From: Ephydatia muelleri
Taxonomy: Eukaryota > Porifera > Demospongiae > Spongillida > Spongillidae
Assembly (NCBI GenBank): GCA_013339895.1
Contig: JABACO010000010.1
Span: 7,108,430-7,172,429, forward strand
Length of the DNA: 64,000 bases
Reading direction: 5' to 3'
Made by a program: the position numbers and the translations under genes. The notes below the pieces were generated by a model. The model was not told the DNA's origin. It saw only the letters and a program-made list of their open reading frames with translations, and did no database searches. Below are positions 29,806 to 60,826 of the stretch, one piece after another (position 1 is the stretch's first letter; each line of letters opens with the position of its first letter).

Positions 29806-32800
29806 ATGGCAACAACGGGTGAAGTATGGAAACTACTAAGGCGATGGGACAAAGTATGTTAATGCACATTGGAGTTACGTTAAAACGCTTGTTTTGTTAT
29901 GCAGGGTTCAACTGCGGTCCGAGAGATTGTATTACATGAGTTTTTAAGCCAGTGCACAAATGCAACAGCATCAGATCTCGAAGCATATTTTGGGGATTGT
30001 GGTAGCCTGTTTTTAGCACGGCTAACAGCGTGGCTGAGGTTGACGTGAGTGAATACGTTTTTTTGAACAACATACTATTATTTTATTTCCATATCATAGT
30101 TACATGGTAGGTACTTGTCTGGATTCCCAGCTAAAAGCTATTAGCATCTTCCTTTCGGCAGCCAGTGGGTATGACGTGGTACTCTATTGAGCACATGTAG
30201 GATTAGCTTCTTAAGTCATTATTTTCTTGTAGAGTTTCTGGAGGTTGGAGGATTGCTCACTGTGTTGGAAATTGTACACCTCAAAAGTGCAAAGGATAAA
30301 CACCAGTTGGAGGCTATGAAACTGTTAGCTTTGATTGTTTGCAAGGGCAGGCAATATAAGGAATTGTTCTGTGAAAGCCACGGTAAAAATGTGAGTTTTT
30401 GTGTTTTGTTTTACCAGTTTTTTAATATCTTCCACAGGACTTAAGATTGTTGCTGAATGTCTAGCTTTAACATCATCATCATCATTGATTGAATGTGCAA
30501 AAGACCTTCTGCTTCAACTCTCAATGGTAATGTGCAAAAGTAACAAAATGTATAAGGAGCGTAGGCTATTGAGCATTCATATATATATTTCAGTAGTGAT
30601 GTAAAAAAAATCCCATTTGAACTGAACAGTGGTCAATATTTGCATTTAAACAAACTAAGTTCCGTAATTTATTTGAAATAGGTGATCACTGAAATTCATC
30701 ATAATCAAATATCAAACATATTTCTTTGTTATAGAATTTAATCACACCCGAACAATAACCATATGCAACAAAGCTACGAAGACAGTACATTGAGTATATA
30801 ACCAGCCAAAAAGCAAACACTACACACTTAAAATGCAGTAGCCACCACAAAGGGTAAGAAGTATTTATGATGGTACGTGATTACACTGGGGAATAGGACT
30901 ACCAACAGGATACACATACTGATTGAAGTAGTAACACAAATTTACTTAACTCTTTGAATGCCAAGTGCATACATACATGCATTCTCACATGACCATAAAT
31001 ATCTGTTGTGTTGATTATTGATATACATGTAATACAACCATAGTAATATAAACGATTCAACCCATGTGGGGGTGTAAGCACATCTTGTGTGTCCATTATT
31101 GCCTAGCATGTATATATGGTTGTAACAACCCATACGGATTATGAACTAGAAAATTAAAGGTGGCCTGAGAAGTGAACTGGCATTTTTAACATAATGTACT
31201 ACACTGATTTGGGTTATGCATTCCTGTTCTGGGAGTACTGGAGTAATGCATTAGTGAATTCATCTGAATAATGGGTTCTTGAGAAGAAATACAGTTGTAG
31301 TAACAAGTATGTCACATGTACTTATATGGTTACAAGTGCAGCAAGCATTTGTATGCATCATGAAGCTTTTGTGATCAACACATTTCTTACTTACATTGTG
31401 CATGTAAAGTCTATAACAGTGTATATGCATGCTTACATGGACTCGCATGCAAGGCATCCAAAGAGTTGAACATTTACCCTATAGACTATGTGCACTATAA
31501 TTGTAATATACAAACAGAATCTACTTCATGCATGATAACCAAATCTCTGTATTACATGTAACATTTGTCATTAAATCAAGGGTATTATAGTGTGATTCAT
31601 TTACATCAATTTATTTCATGACTTGTAAGAAGATGTGTGTATTGAAATTGAAATAGCATATATGTATTATACTCAAGATTTACAGTGTACATGTAGGTGT
31701 GTTGAAGAATAATAATTACCTTTTTTCAGCAACCTGACAGAAGTCAAGTTTATGGGGCTATTTTGTACAATGCATGTGTATACTATGTTCTTACTCAACA
31801 TGTCAGGCAGTGCAAACTCATATAAAAAACAAAACAAGGAACTCCATAATTTAATTTGATTTTATAATAATTAGGGTCACTGTGGCACTGTTGCATTACT
31901 GTGAGTTTTATAAGTTCTCCTTGCACGGCAATATTCACAGGGAAATCCAAGCTATCAAAATCAAATTTACAAAGTGTTTATCACACTTCTTTCTTCAACA
32001 TCGCATCAAGCGCAAAGAACAGCTGCATACTGCATCCGCCAAATACAGCCTTCAATCAGTACAGTCAGTCCCTCAATTGTTGATCCTTCTCTACAGTTGC
32101 TTAGAAGTCTTCATGTAGACGTTCAGTGTGAAGGTCAGTGTTTGCATATAAGAATAAATGTGTACTATTGCTATTGGTTCCATATATGCAGCTGCTGAAC
32201 TGATCAAGGAGCTAGTTAACTATAAGGATATACAGGACACCATCTTGAATGAATTAGTACGACTTCTGAAACCATCAGTCGAAAATACTGGAACATCTTC
32301 AGGTGATTTTTTGCATGTACAGTAGTATTTTAACTTGTAGTTTAAGGAAGTCAAAGTGCAAGATTGAGGTACACGAGTGCTATTGTTGTGTTGTTCAAAT
32401 GCTAAATGCAGTGATATTCTTTAGCAGCTCTACCTGCACATATTCAACAAGCTGGTGCAGCTAAAGTTATTGGGTAAGTGTATGCTAGCTGCACTTGTGT
32501 ATTGTACAATTATCTCATCATTTATATATTGCTCAGACTTCTTGTACACTATGATGATGATATTGTGAGGCAGTTGGTGGAGGTTAGTCTTTCTGCTATT
32601 CATGTCATACTGGCACTGGACATTGTACATGCAGCTTCGAGTTGTGCGTCATCTACTTTATGCTATGAGTAATATATCATATCCTGACTGTCAAAGACAG
32701 GCTGCACTATCATTATTTGTAAGACATTGCGAGAATGTATCACTGTGCATGATCTGTGCATCTATTTTGCAGGCATTAGTTAATACTGTTGGTTCAGCTA

Positions 32801-32976
32801 AGGACGAAGTAAAATCCTTGCTGGGAGAAAATCTATTTCAACAGCTTATGGTACTGTAGTTGTATATGTATGTACATGTTGGATCTATAATTATTTATTT
32901 CCAGAGTATACCGGAAGATTTTTATAGCATCCTGACACCTGCACAAGTAGATGTACTGAATTCTAGTCTGAGATGA
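29806..32976 (+). CDS. ARMH1: ARMH1-type armadillo-like helical domain protein, 381 aa, 12 exons
   Basis: Exons: 29806-29853, 29905-30044, 30100-30168, 30216-30382, 30438-30526, 31941-32133, 32192-32302, 32425-32473, 32537-32582, 32635-32718, 32773-32850, 32905-32976 (1146 nt, phases consistent). Matches remembered human ARMH1 (C1orf228) along its length: SLFLARLTAWLR, HYFLVEFLEVGG, KELFCESHG, GNPSYQNQIYK, SPSIVD, LHVDVQCEA, AELIKELV, QQAGAAKVIG and LRVVRHLLYAM. It consists of amphipathic helix repeats with no signal peptide or membrane segment. The start of exon 4 was chosen at ttaag|T because it alone gives the family sequence; acceptors 15-20 bp downstream break frame. Exon 8 may start 3 nt later. 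AATAAA is at 33068. The molecular role of the family is poorly known. It is somewhat shorter than the vertebrate protein. Confidence 0.92.
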
Positions 32977-33067
32977 AACAATGATAATTTGATTGACTAT
33001 CATTTAGATCTCATGGACTGAAGTAGACTTTAGATCAGGCACCTGTACATACTGTTATGTAATTTGC

Positions 33068-33073
33068 AATAAA
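33068..33073 (+). terminator. Polyadenylation signal of the ARMH1-type gene
   Basis: AATAAA 92 bp after the stop codon at 32974-32976. Confidence 0.7.
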
Positions 33074-33398
33074 AAACCAATTGGAAACATATAATAATGA
33101 TGATAAACAAAGGAATGAAACAAAGAAATAAATTATTAGCAACACAATCATAAGTAAAGGGTGGAAGTAATGACAAAGTATTTGAATAGTGTCTGATGAG
33201 GTCAATACACAGTTGTATCAAAGGCACATTTGCCCTGGAAGGGAAACAAAGTTGCATTAAAAAATAGAAGTCAGCATTGAAAAAAATTAATTCAAACAAA
33301 TATATCCCAAGCCAATGGTTTGCAGACATCTTAATAGCAGTGCAGTGGTTTAGAATTTATCTCGGCTACCAGAGAAAAAAGTAGTTACCTGGAGACCT

Positions 33399-33475
33399 TT
33401 ATTGAAATTCCCAATGAGATAGGGACCTTTGTGCTGCCTTCATCTCCTCAAAACATGCCAGTCTAAAATGCAATG
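33399..33475 (-). CDS. Possible terminal exon of an unknown minus-strand gene
   Basis: A strong acceptor (ttttcttttgcag) precedes a frame reading LHFRLACFEEMKAAQRSLSH and ending WEFQ-stop. The stop codon overlaps an AATAAA, as in the PKG gene. I found no convincing upstream exons between 33500 and 35300, and the family is not recognised. It would be convergent with the ARMH1-type gene. Confidence 0.35.
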
Positions 33476-36400
33476 CTGCAAAAGAAAACACATGTAAGAT
33501 GGAAATGCGCTAAACCTCCATACATATATCCAAATGCACTCCCAACTATGGAAAGTGTCTTGCTATATGCAGATACACGTTGTCAACGTTAATTTTGATT
33601 GTTTTTATGTTAACTATCAACCTTCATGCAAAACTGCCAGACTGTTACCTACAATCACATAATTCTTTTTTTTTCTTTCACTTTCCGCCACTCAGTGATA
33701 TGCATTCTTATATTGATGCATCAGTTTTTTGAATGGAGCTCTTGCAATAAATGCTAAGTGTGCATTGGCTGCTGCTGCCTATCCTTTGGTTCTCAATTAT
33801 TAACTCTCATCGACTCTTGCTATGATACAAAGTAACAAAAAAGGTTAGAGACATCAATAAATGTCACACACACCTGGAGCACATGTTGCTTCATATTAAT
33901 TCATTTCTTTGAACACTTCAGCCCAATTGCTGCTCTCTTTGTGCGCTTGTAATCATGTTACTTAATGTCCTTCATAATTAGCATCACTGACAACTAAATA
34001 TTGTTACAGCAAAGTTAAAGATCAGTAAACAGACTTATTAACCTCCTATATAGAAAGTTGAATTATTAAATTTCATCTCTTACAATCCACACCTGCTGGA
34101 TACTGCTGTGAATTTAGCTACTCAAAAGAGTATGCTGTGTACATGTATGAAACTGTGTATCCTTGTATCCTATATGTGGCAAAATGAGAGAATACTATCA
34201 CTGTTGCCAAAGCTGTGAGATACTGCTCTGCAAAGATTCATTGATACAAACAGAATCTTAATGCTCAATACATGTATAAGTGCAGTGAATACATTGTATT
34301 GCTGTATGCACCACAAATTTACTATTGCTCTTCCATGCTAATACATAGTCCTTGTATTAGGGGACTAATGTCCACATGTATGATTGAGATAACTTTCAAT
34401 ATGTGTTTGATATTCTGCTTACTTCAACTTTGTACACAATATTTGGCTACGTCACTACACATAATTTTGCACCCAATAGAATATGTTACTTTCTCAGAAG
34501 TCCAATTCTGATCCTTTGACAGCATATGGCACTAGTTGAGGATGGCAGAACTCAGGTTGTTGGGTACTGACAGGACTGAACAAGAGGCAACAAGCGTACG
34601 TGCAATTCAAAAATGGATGTCAGTTAAGAGTTACGATAATTCTGGGTGGTAGAATGTGCAGGACAAACAGAAGCAAATAATCAGACCTAGAGAAGCACAA
34701 GACCGCCTAGACAATATGCGAAGATGTAACTAGTAGCAGGAATGATGAGTTATTAAGTATTTCATGTACAGTGTGTCTGTATGAATATACATGTATATGC
34801 GAGTAGCATCTTGTAAATACTAACCCAACTCAGGTACGTCACAACACATCATTACATCAACGGAAAGATTGGAATGAAAACAATTGCGTCATTCAGTAGA
34901 GAAGTAATACGCACCCAGACCCATGTACGGTGCCCAGACTTTATTCACAACACCACATCACCTGTACATGAAATTTTCTGTAATACATCCCGGTGCTGTA
35001 AAATAAATATTTGTACTGTGAATATTCACCGGTGCTGTGAATAAATATTTCACGATAATCTGATTTTAGTAAAACTCTTTTCCCCCTTCCTTGAGCAACC
35101 TGGGCTAAATCGAGTACCATTTAGTAGTTTTTCTTCTTCTGCTTGGATGTACTTTTTGGCAAACCTTTGGCCGGCTCTGGGCCCGATCGGGACACGCCGC
35201 TTGTGTTGAGGGTGTGGTCTCAAGGCACCGCCCATCGGTGGTCGCGACGAAACTAAAATTAACCATTTGTAATAAACAGGCTTGCAAACGCTCTGCGCGA
35301 CTATGTTTGGTGCGTTAATGGGTCAGGAAAACCTTCCGCCGATTGTACTATTCTTTATGTAGTCTCGGCCAGTTCACCGCAGCAGCAGATGGATTACATT
35401 ACCGCTACGCTGCTGCGGCTGTATACCCGAATAACCGTCAATGTCCACACACCTCAAACAAACTGGCCATTATTCTCTCTTGAATGAAAACCGATTCCTA
35501 GGCGCTCTTCATGGTAAAAAGAGGGGGTTCAGATTTTTGTTTTTTAAAGGTGTTATAACGGGACCCTATTTTAAAGGGTCCTGTTATAGACTCTTTGGCT
35601 TTTCGTCACTCGGATATTTCTGAAAAGCTGTGACCAAATGGCGGTGTGACAGGTCAGGAGCGGTCACATGACGCCAGTGAGTTGTCACTTAGTCTGGGAC
35701 CAGATCATATTTCTGGTCTTCAGACTTCCGGTGGGGTTCGGGAATCGGGGCTAGACATGCAATTTCAGAACATGACCAAAATTTATAGTTTTACGGTAGC
35801 TGCTGGAGTATTCCCTGAACCCTCGATCCTCGTGTTATTTTAATGGCCATGTACACATTGAATCGACAACAAAGGAGATATATGTCATTGTCAATAACTG
35901 CAGTCACGTTACATGTATGCACAATTTCAACTACCTTCAAGGCACACCCATCCAATATAATGAATGCCATCATAATATAGCAGGGCTGGAGGCGGAGCTG
36001 CAAGGCGTCGATACTTAACATCAAGAGAGTGCCGCTTTCGATACGGAGGGAAAGTGCCGTGCCGTACGTCTCCATTGCAGAGTAAGAGCTGTACATGTGT
36101 AATCTGCATGCACGCATGCATCTGTGTTGGCCTATCCAGTTTAATTTGTATGGTGTGCTCGCAAGTTAGTACATTGACATCTGTGTGCGTGCATATGTGT
36201 GCGATTATGCATGGGAGCTTGGACGAAATTAAACTTTACGATGAAGAAACAGTGGATACAGATTACGACAATAGATGGCCAATTGACCCTGAACCCAAAC
36301 CTTCATTAGAAAGCGATAGAACCATCCTGTGATGGGCACACCGCGTGCATATATGCTGGAAAGACAATCGAAGATATTTGTTCTGCACTGCTTTCGTCCA

Positions 36401-36581
36401 TTTGGCGCTCCGGATTGATCTTTTTTTTTCCACCAATAGCTTCGCTTTTTATATACCCGCTTATAGAGTCAGAATGCAGGTCCAAAACGTTTGCTTGTAC
36501 GTGCGGCTTCCGTGATGGGCACGTTAAGTCATATTCTTGCTTATTAACCATTTGATGTGTTTACATTGCTGCTATCACAGG
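33476..36581. other. Intergenic between the ARMH1-type gene and MELK copy 1
   Basis: AT-rich to about 35000, then GC-richer with CpGs at 35050-35800, possibly promoter sequence. Two short frames deserve mention only: plus 34543-34653 (MAELRLLGTDRTEQEATSVR and onward) and plus 36210-36332, an acidic tail (LYDEETVDTDYDNRWPIDPE and onward). Neither has a family I know. The region before 36582 ends in cacag, so MELK copy 1 may have an untranslated upstream exon. Confidence 0.4.
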
Positions 36582-45042
<8,461 letters not shown>

Positions 45043-47189
45043 TCATACAATGTGTTGTGTCTTCTATGAACTCTTGCAGCAGTGGTTTTTAGATATGTGC
45101 AATTTTATGTATGTAAAGAAACAGATGTATGTTTTCTTTGTCACTCTTTATTTCAATTGACTTGTCATTAAACATTGCATTATATGGAAATGTATGCGCA
45201 ATTGAACATAGTCAATGGAAAGTAAGTACTTTGATGACTGTGCATCAATTGACACAACATAAATAGATGTATGCACATTTTAAATGATAGTAAAGTATGT
45301 GCCCAAGCGGATCGATTCCCCTGTACAGTGTATATATGTATGATGCATTTCACACATATCAAATATTCCTCTTTTCCTAGTATGGTATCATGGAATTTGA
45401 TCATCTGACCCACTGCATTTTGAAGACAGAAATCTGTCACATGCAATTTAAAAACTTAACACTTCACTCAAATTTCTCCATTGATCAAGGAACATTAAAT
45501 GCATATAACTATCTTAATAATAACTCCAAATGAAGTGATACAGCAGTATTTATGATACAGGTAGGTACCAGGGTTTGCATGGACAATATGTTCTATGTCA
45601 AGATAGAAGAAACCATAAATTGTGATTAGCTCTGTCCAGGTACCTCTTATGTAAGTAGTTATCAAATCCCTAATATCTAATGTGCATGCATAATTAAGAT
45701 TACTTCATTATGTCATTAGTAATTCAAAATTTGTGTTTCTTAATTCCAACAATGAGAATAGATTATTATGAGAAGAACAACATTTGAGGCTGCAGAAAGG
45801 AGCAGTCAGTCAATAGAGTAGCACAGTATGACTCAAATCTGCCACAATGCTAAATGTGTGCTGAACTTATTCAGATTCAGAAAATCAACATGTCTTGGTT
45901 TCTAATGATTAGAGGTGATCGGAGGTAACTGCATACAAACATGCACAGATCAGACAGAAGACTTTTGATGATGATTCCGAATCATGCATAGTGTGTCTTT
46001 TCAAATAAATGGCGAGTTCTATATTTATAAAACACTTTTGCAACCAACTCAACATTTGAGCAATTAGAACAGCTGATGCGTGTAGCAGACTTTATTACAT
46101 AAAGAAATTGTGTATTTTTGCCAGGCATCTATTCTCATATTGCTCAATCTCAATTTTTTGAACTGTTCTACCAGCAGGATTTTTGTGATGTGGGGCAGAA
46201 AATGATGTGGAATGATTGAGAATAGTAGACCCTTTGCAAACAAAAGTGTAATATTGAATGCAGTATGATGGTATGACTTAGATTATTTGAAATAGCACAA
46301 CAACCTGTACAATTGCTGTGCTACTGTTGCATAGGCTATATAAACAGATGGAGCTGGACAATGCTCTGCGGCAGACCCAAATGCCATGAATCAAAGTTTG
46401 AGGGTTTCAATGTATGACTGGATCCAGTGCATAGGGCTTTGTGCTATACAATTTGATATTCTGGCATTACCATCAGCACAACACAATACCAATAACAGTA
46501 CTCAGGATACCTCTGAGCTACACACATATAATCAATCAAAATTTGTTGCATATCCACCCACTGTGTCTCAACATCAAAAGTGCATAGATCACAGTCGTGC
46601 ATGCACTCATCTTTCTGTGAGTGATGTGTGCAGACTGAAAAATTAAGAGCTGTAGTTTTTCACTCCTCAATGTATCCTTTATGTCCTTTTAGCAGCTTTG
46701 TTTAAAGTGTGAAGCTTCAACCAGAGAGGCAGCAGAAAATACACTCCCATGGCCCTGCACTCCCGCATGGGGCCGAACCTCGTGGACGTGCCACCGCAGC
46801 TTGGTAGCCATCCTCCATAGTAATACTTTGTCTTGTAATACCTTGCCACCAGCCCGTTTCGTTGACCCTCACTTCTATTACCTCAATCGCAGCGCAAATA
46901 GGAAGAATGAAATTAATTGTATTTCATAGCCTCCCATTTGTGCCCAGGTCTACCCAGAACCATGCAACCACAAAAGAAAGCAGCACAATACACTTATGTA
47001 ATTACATTCAATGTGCATGAACATCCCATGTAGGGAACAAAAAGCAAACAGCAAGCACACAACTACATGTATTCTACAATAACAATAAATTTGTGTGGAG
47101 AAACAAAGAAAAACTCTACAATAATACAGTTAGAGGGAAGTTTGATATAAACGCAAATATGAAGAATATGATCAAATGTCCATACAGCA
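45043..47189. other. Convergent intergenic region between the two MELK copies
   Basis: 3' flanks of both kinase genes; mostly AT-rich. A GC-rich patch at 46720-46910 has an open minus-strand frame containing VIEVRVNETGWWQG and then Cys/Gly/Pro-rich sequence. It stands out in composition and may be an exon or a transposon fragment, but I recognise no family. Confidence 0.4.
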
Positions 47190-56097
<8,908 letters not shown>

Positions 56098-57243
56098 CCT
56101 GTGGGCAATGTACAGTTTTGCTCAGTAGTTGGAAACTTGAATCTTCTTCACCTCCATCTTTTAAAATATAACACCTCAACTTGCAATGAAAGGTTTATGT
56201 CCAGAACCCACAAGTGCAAGTAGCCCAAATCCAATTAGTACTTACTACCTATACGGTAAGCACTCCACCGCCTGAAGCCAAGACAAAGTCATTCCTAGAA
56301 GGCAATGCTTGCACATGCACAGCCTATATCAATCCTGTTTGCCAGGGCCTACAGGCAGTTGTACATCTAAGTGTGCGTCTGTATAGTCTTGAGGTACGGG
56401 TGCTACGAGACATTAGGTATCGAGGTGCCACAGCACGTTCGGTGCTGGTGGCCGGCCATGCACGAGGCAAAACATATAACACACACACATGCACACATGC
56501 ACACACGCACACACACGCACACACATACACACATTTTACTGATGCACAAAGACACATAAGTACGCACCCGAACTCAAACACGCACGCAAAATTTGACGGA
56601 GCGATACATCAGTTGGTACCCACGCACTTTACTACAAATATTGGTCAGGCGAACAAAGCATAGCACAACAACAACCACAACAACACCTGCTACTGCATCC
56701 TCACAACGGCGATCACACATGGCGATGAGGGCACACAATGCAACAGACCTCGCACTACTAACCCTTTGCAACGACGACACGAAGCCGCTTGATAGGAAAG
56801 GTTGCTGGTCGACTGTCACTTTGTTTCTAGTTTCTAGCCGACTGCTATGACGAGACGATCGAACGATCATCAGGATCGCCTACCGCTTACCCAGAACTGT
56901 TTTGAGGTAATTATCACCCCTGTGTTTGCGGCTGTGATAATTAGACAATACGGTAGTAATCCGAAATATCACTGTATAAATTTAACTAGACTGTCTCGAA
57001 CCCAGACCAACGTCTACGGGATCATTGAATTACTTATACATGTAGTAATACAAACGGCTTGTATCTTTTTACACATTAAAGCACAGTTGCCGATATACTT
57101 TTTTTTTTAGTTTGACTAAAATTAGATGTAAATCATTCATCCACAGGGGTTGGTGACCAAGCAATCAAACACTATACTGCAAAACGTCGGAAATAGGATT
57201 AAATCATAAATTAGATCATTCCTCTTTGTCTAGAGGCATAAAC
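56098..57243. other. Upstream of MELK copy 2; no gene recognised
   Basis: Holds the presumed MELK copy 2 promoter, an imperfect (AC)n tract at 56478-56533 and a CpG-bearing stretch at 56680-56900. Opposed overlapping frames at 56214-56663 and 56574-56870 contain the repeat and are not called. Confidence 0.5.
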
Positions 57244-57329
57244 ATGCTAAAACGTCCTTTCCCATGGCTCATGATGGTTCAGGCTTTACGATGATGAGGA
57301 GCTTTATGGATGTGGGGCCACCTTGTCCC

Positions 57330-57810
57330 TTCAACATACCCTGGATTGCAAGAAGGAAGGACGCATCATTCAGAGGCATAATGAAACCAGAAGACTGCAT
57401 AGGAAATATGGCAGCACATGTGTGGAGCCAAGTCATCAAGGAGGCAGTTATCAGAGAGGCTGATGTTAGCACAGGAGATGATGGGCTGTGACTTGATTTG
57501 GGGATAGGGCAACCTCAGATGGAGGCATTATTTGACATCAAAGTCATTGACACTGATGCTCCACTCATCGCAACCATTCACCCGAATCAGTCTTGGAGTC
57601 TGGAGCTAAAGAATTTATGAGCAGGTCCGTATCTGAGCAGAGAGGAAACTTTACACCACTAGTGATATCAGTTGATGGACTTCTCCACAGAGAGGCCAGA
57701 CATTTTTTGTGTCTACGTTAGGGCACGTCTAGCCTTTGCCATCATAAGGGCATCCAGTTTGTGTTTGAGGGGCTCACGAGTGAAGTGAAGAAGTGGACTT
57801 GGGTTTGATG
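57330..57810 (+). pseudogene. Second retroelement C-terminal fragment, with stops
   Basis: Plus-strand pieces read NMAAHVWSQVIKEAVIREAD, then (after a stop) PQMEALFDIKVIDTDAP, then RPDIFCVYVRARLAFAIIRA and LCLRGSRVK. The A-L-F-D-I-x-V-x-D-T-D-A-P block is the same type of post-reverse-transcriptase domain as at 27447-27844 but from another lineage. At least four stops or frame breaks show that it is dead. Confidence 0.65.
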
Positions 57811-57899
57811 GGGCACCGCTCTACTCTATCTTAGGTTGATCATGTGTTCAGGCAGAATTATCATAGCTATGACAAGCTGATAATTTTCCATACTGTTTA

Positions 57900-58694
57900 T
57901 TATATATAATGCTATAAGTAAAAAAAATAAGGAGCTTTATGCACCCGGGAACGCAGCGCGGCGTTAATTATATGTAGTGTTAATAACGAAGCCCGTTTCC
58001 AATATTTAGTACGTGATCACGATGCACGACATTACCTTCACCAGATAATATATAGAGGGATCGGCAATGCGTCACATGAGCCATAGAGATTCGCCGCGTG
58101 CTATCCCGACCTTTTGTGAATCGCACTTGCGTATAAGTGAGGACAGAGTCTAAAACTCGCTGGTTCGTTTGAACTAAAAGGAGAAGGCTTTTTTCTTTGT
58201 AATTTTCAAGTTCGCCACCACATACACTACAAGTTGCTGAAGGGCTGCGAGTATTCTGTTGCACGGTTTTGAGCGTTTTTGCCGCGATTTTTCCGGAGCG
58301 CTGTCTTTTGTGGACAGTATCTTACGAATCGATGGCTATGTAACGTGCAAGATGGTTAGATTGTTGCGTGGTGTTGTTTGTCTGTGCTCAGAACCGCTCC
58401 AACAAAACGTTGGGTATGGTAAATTGATTATTGGTAATTTTGTGGGACGCGCGCTAGATATTTGGATGCAAACATATGAACCAAGAGCTGCAAGACAGCG
58501 TCGTTTTATATCTAGCGCGCGACTGCGTTACGGCTTGTATTGTGTCAAAGGTGATGGTTCTATGGTTTTCTCACTTGCTGCCCATTTTGCCATGTTACAA
58601 CGCAATTAGCTACTAATTGCCTTCCTATAACGATAAAATTGCCACATTTGTTGGTTGTGGGTTCGAGTATAATGGCCCGTTTCCTACGCCTATA
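57900..58694. other. Flank left of the IS3EU-like element
   Basis: Less AT-rich than average. The minus frame at 57980-58264 includes CSVCGGELENYKEKSLLLLV and a Leu-rich stretch, vaguely like N-terminal zinc domains of invertebrate ZAD-type proteins; too short to assign. gcgcgctagatat at 58447-58461 faces its complement atatctagcgcgc at 58509-58523. Confidence 0.35.
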
Positions 58695-59647
58695 TACGGT
58701 GGCCCTGGAGGTCGCGCGACCAAACATTGTACGACAAGCGGTTTTTTGATTGAACAATATAGCGACGGTCCGATTCCGTGTTCGAGCAATGGAGCAGCGG
58801 TCCGATTCTGCGATCAATCCCATTCCGCGATCAAACGATCATCCACTTCCGCTACCGCGCTAACTAGCATTGATCTATTTTTGGGATCAAACAACGGTCT
58901 ATATCTGGGATCGAACAACGGTCTATTTTTGAGATCGAACAGCGGACCGTTTCTCCGACCGACCAGCCAAACGTACTATGGGATATATAGGTGGTACCTT
59001 GCATGACGTCACGTAATTTTATACTATTATTCGATATACAATAGTACTTGAGGCGAGCAGTATGGTTCACAGAGACGACCCAATAGTCGACCGTAAGTTA
59101 GCATATCACTATCAGGTAACGATGCATATACATGCACATGCAGGGCTAATAGTGCGATACTGGAGGCAGCAGAAGACAATCCTGGTAATACTCGGCTAAT
59201 GCACCACGTGGTTGTTGGGTTAGTGTGTATGCTGGCTACACTGGCGCAGTAGCAGTAAACTAACGGCATCGCTATACCTTCAGGCTAACATGGCTCAAGA
59301 AAAGGCTCGCTGCGCTGGGACTTAAACGGCGCAACGTTGTGGAAACACGCCTTACACTTGTACATCAGGCCATTAAGGTCAGTACTTTTTGCCGGGCTAT
59401 GCAAATACAGAGTGGCGTGACGTCTCCACGTGGGGGGCATAGAATGAACTTCAAACGTCCAACTGCTGCCTCGGATACCGGGTAATGTGGAGATTGCTAC
59501 AATTGAAGTACCGGTACACCATTAAAGGGTAGCCTCATCTTTGGGTGAGGTACACGTGATCCTCCTTGACATACATCACTCATCTAGATCCACTGTGATG
59601 ATGCTACTGGCAGTACAGTAATGGATCCTATTGCTTCACGACTACGT
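58695..59647 (+). repeat. Left inverted arm of the IS3EU-like element
   Basis: Carries subterminal tandem motifs near 58760-58950 (gatc-a-caacggtctat repeated about every 24 bp, giving the GSNNGLYL-type repeats in one frame) and inverted copies of transposase 5' exons (WLKKRLAALGLKRRN at 59290-59335). Confidence 0.88.
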
Positions 59648-60213
59648 GACTATCGGAGTATGCACAGATCCAGTTGAGGACGATTGTCGGTGACGCGGGG
59701 ACCTCTCGTTGCTGGCTGATGCAGACGAATGAGTCTGAGACGATGATCGTTCGACCCGCAAGTGTCTTTTTGAGGGCTGCACGCAATTGGTCCTGGAACA
59801 CAGTATCATTAACTAGAGAATCCTCCTTCGACATCTTGCATGCAGTGCAGAAACAATTTCAATTAAATCATTTTTAGATTACAATTACAATCTCATACTA
59901 GTATACATATTTTACACAACTGTTAAATTATGTTGTTAAATGTCTCCATCCAGCGCATCATATGTTACAGAGAACCAGGTGTGTTGTTCCTTATAGCCAT
60001 TTGCCTCATCATCATGATAACGAGAGTGTGAAGGACACAGCATACGATAGTTGCCATGAAAAGTTTATTTCTTCTTGTCCGGCGGGAAGCTCCAGATGAA
60101 GTGTTCGATTTGCTGTGCCCAAGAGGACACGAACCACTGCTTAAGACTGACATATCAACACAATAAATTAAGGACCTCCTCAGTTGAGGACGGATTTTGG
60201 TTTTACCATGCAA

Positions 60214-60542
60214 GCACACAAAACACACCAGTTCAAATGCTCATACCACACAAACACTGCAATACAGCCACACAAATACAGTCAACAACACACAGATGTG
60301 AGGACACACACACACACAACACACACACACACACACACACACATAGCTGTACAGTCAAAGGTGTGACCACAAAAAGACAATCAAACACCTAGGTGGGGGA
60401 AGGATGAGTTGTTTTAGCACTTGATAGGAATATCTAGGTTGACACAAGCAGCCAGCATACAAAACACACCAGTTCAAATGCTCATACCACACAAGCACTG
60501 CAATACAGCCACACAAATACAGTCAACAACACACAGATGCGA

Positions 60543-60581
<39 letters not shown>

Positions 60582-60640
60582 CAAAAGGTGTGACCACAAA
60601 AGACAATCAAACACCTAGGTGGGGGAAGGGTGAGTTGTTT
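60214..60640. repeat. Direct duplication in the spacer, two ~170-190-bp units
   Basis: acaaaacacaccagttcaaa ... caacacacagatg(t/c)gagg plus an (AC)n run (60301-60344 and 60547-60580) and the tail caatcaaacacctaggtggg occur twice in a row, differing mainly in AC length. Confidence 0.9.
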
Positions 60641-60826
60641 TAGCACTGCACAAAGCAGCACACAAACACACAGCACATATCACCCAAAAACACAGCACAT
60701 ATGAAATATGTCACACACAAACCACACAGTACATATAAAATACAAAACACAAAAACTGAATACTCAAACACATCCTGCATAGATGCTACCATGAAAATTA
60801 TGAAACAAGATACAGAGACTACTTAC

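Noticed and set aside
58617-59006. Open frames at 58617-59006 (plus) and 61650-62012 (minus) as a repeated-domain protein gene
   Set aside because: They are mirror images within the inverted arms of one transposon, and the peptide repeat follows from the ~24-bp DNA repeats.
60301-60580. Regularly spaced duplicated units that could suggest a CRISPR-like array
   Set aside because: There are only two long units with AC microsatellites inside a transposon spacer, in an intron-bearing animal genome.
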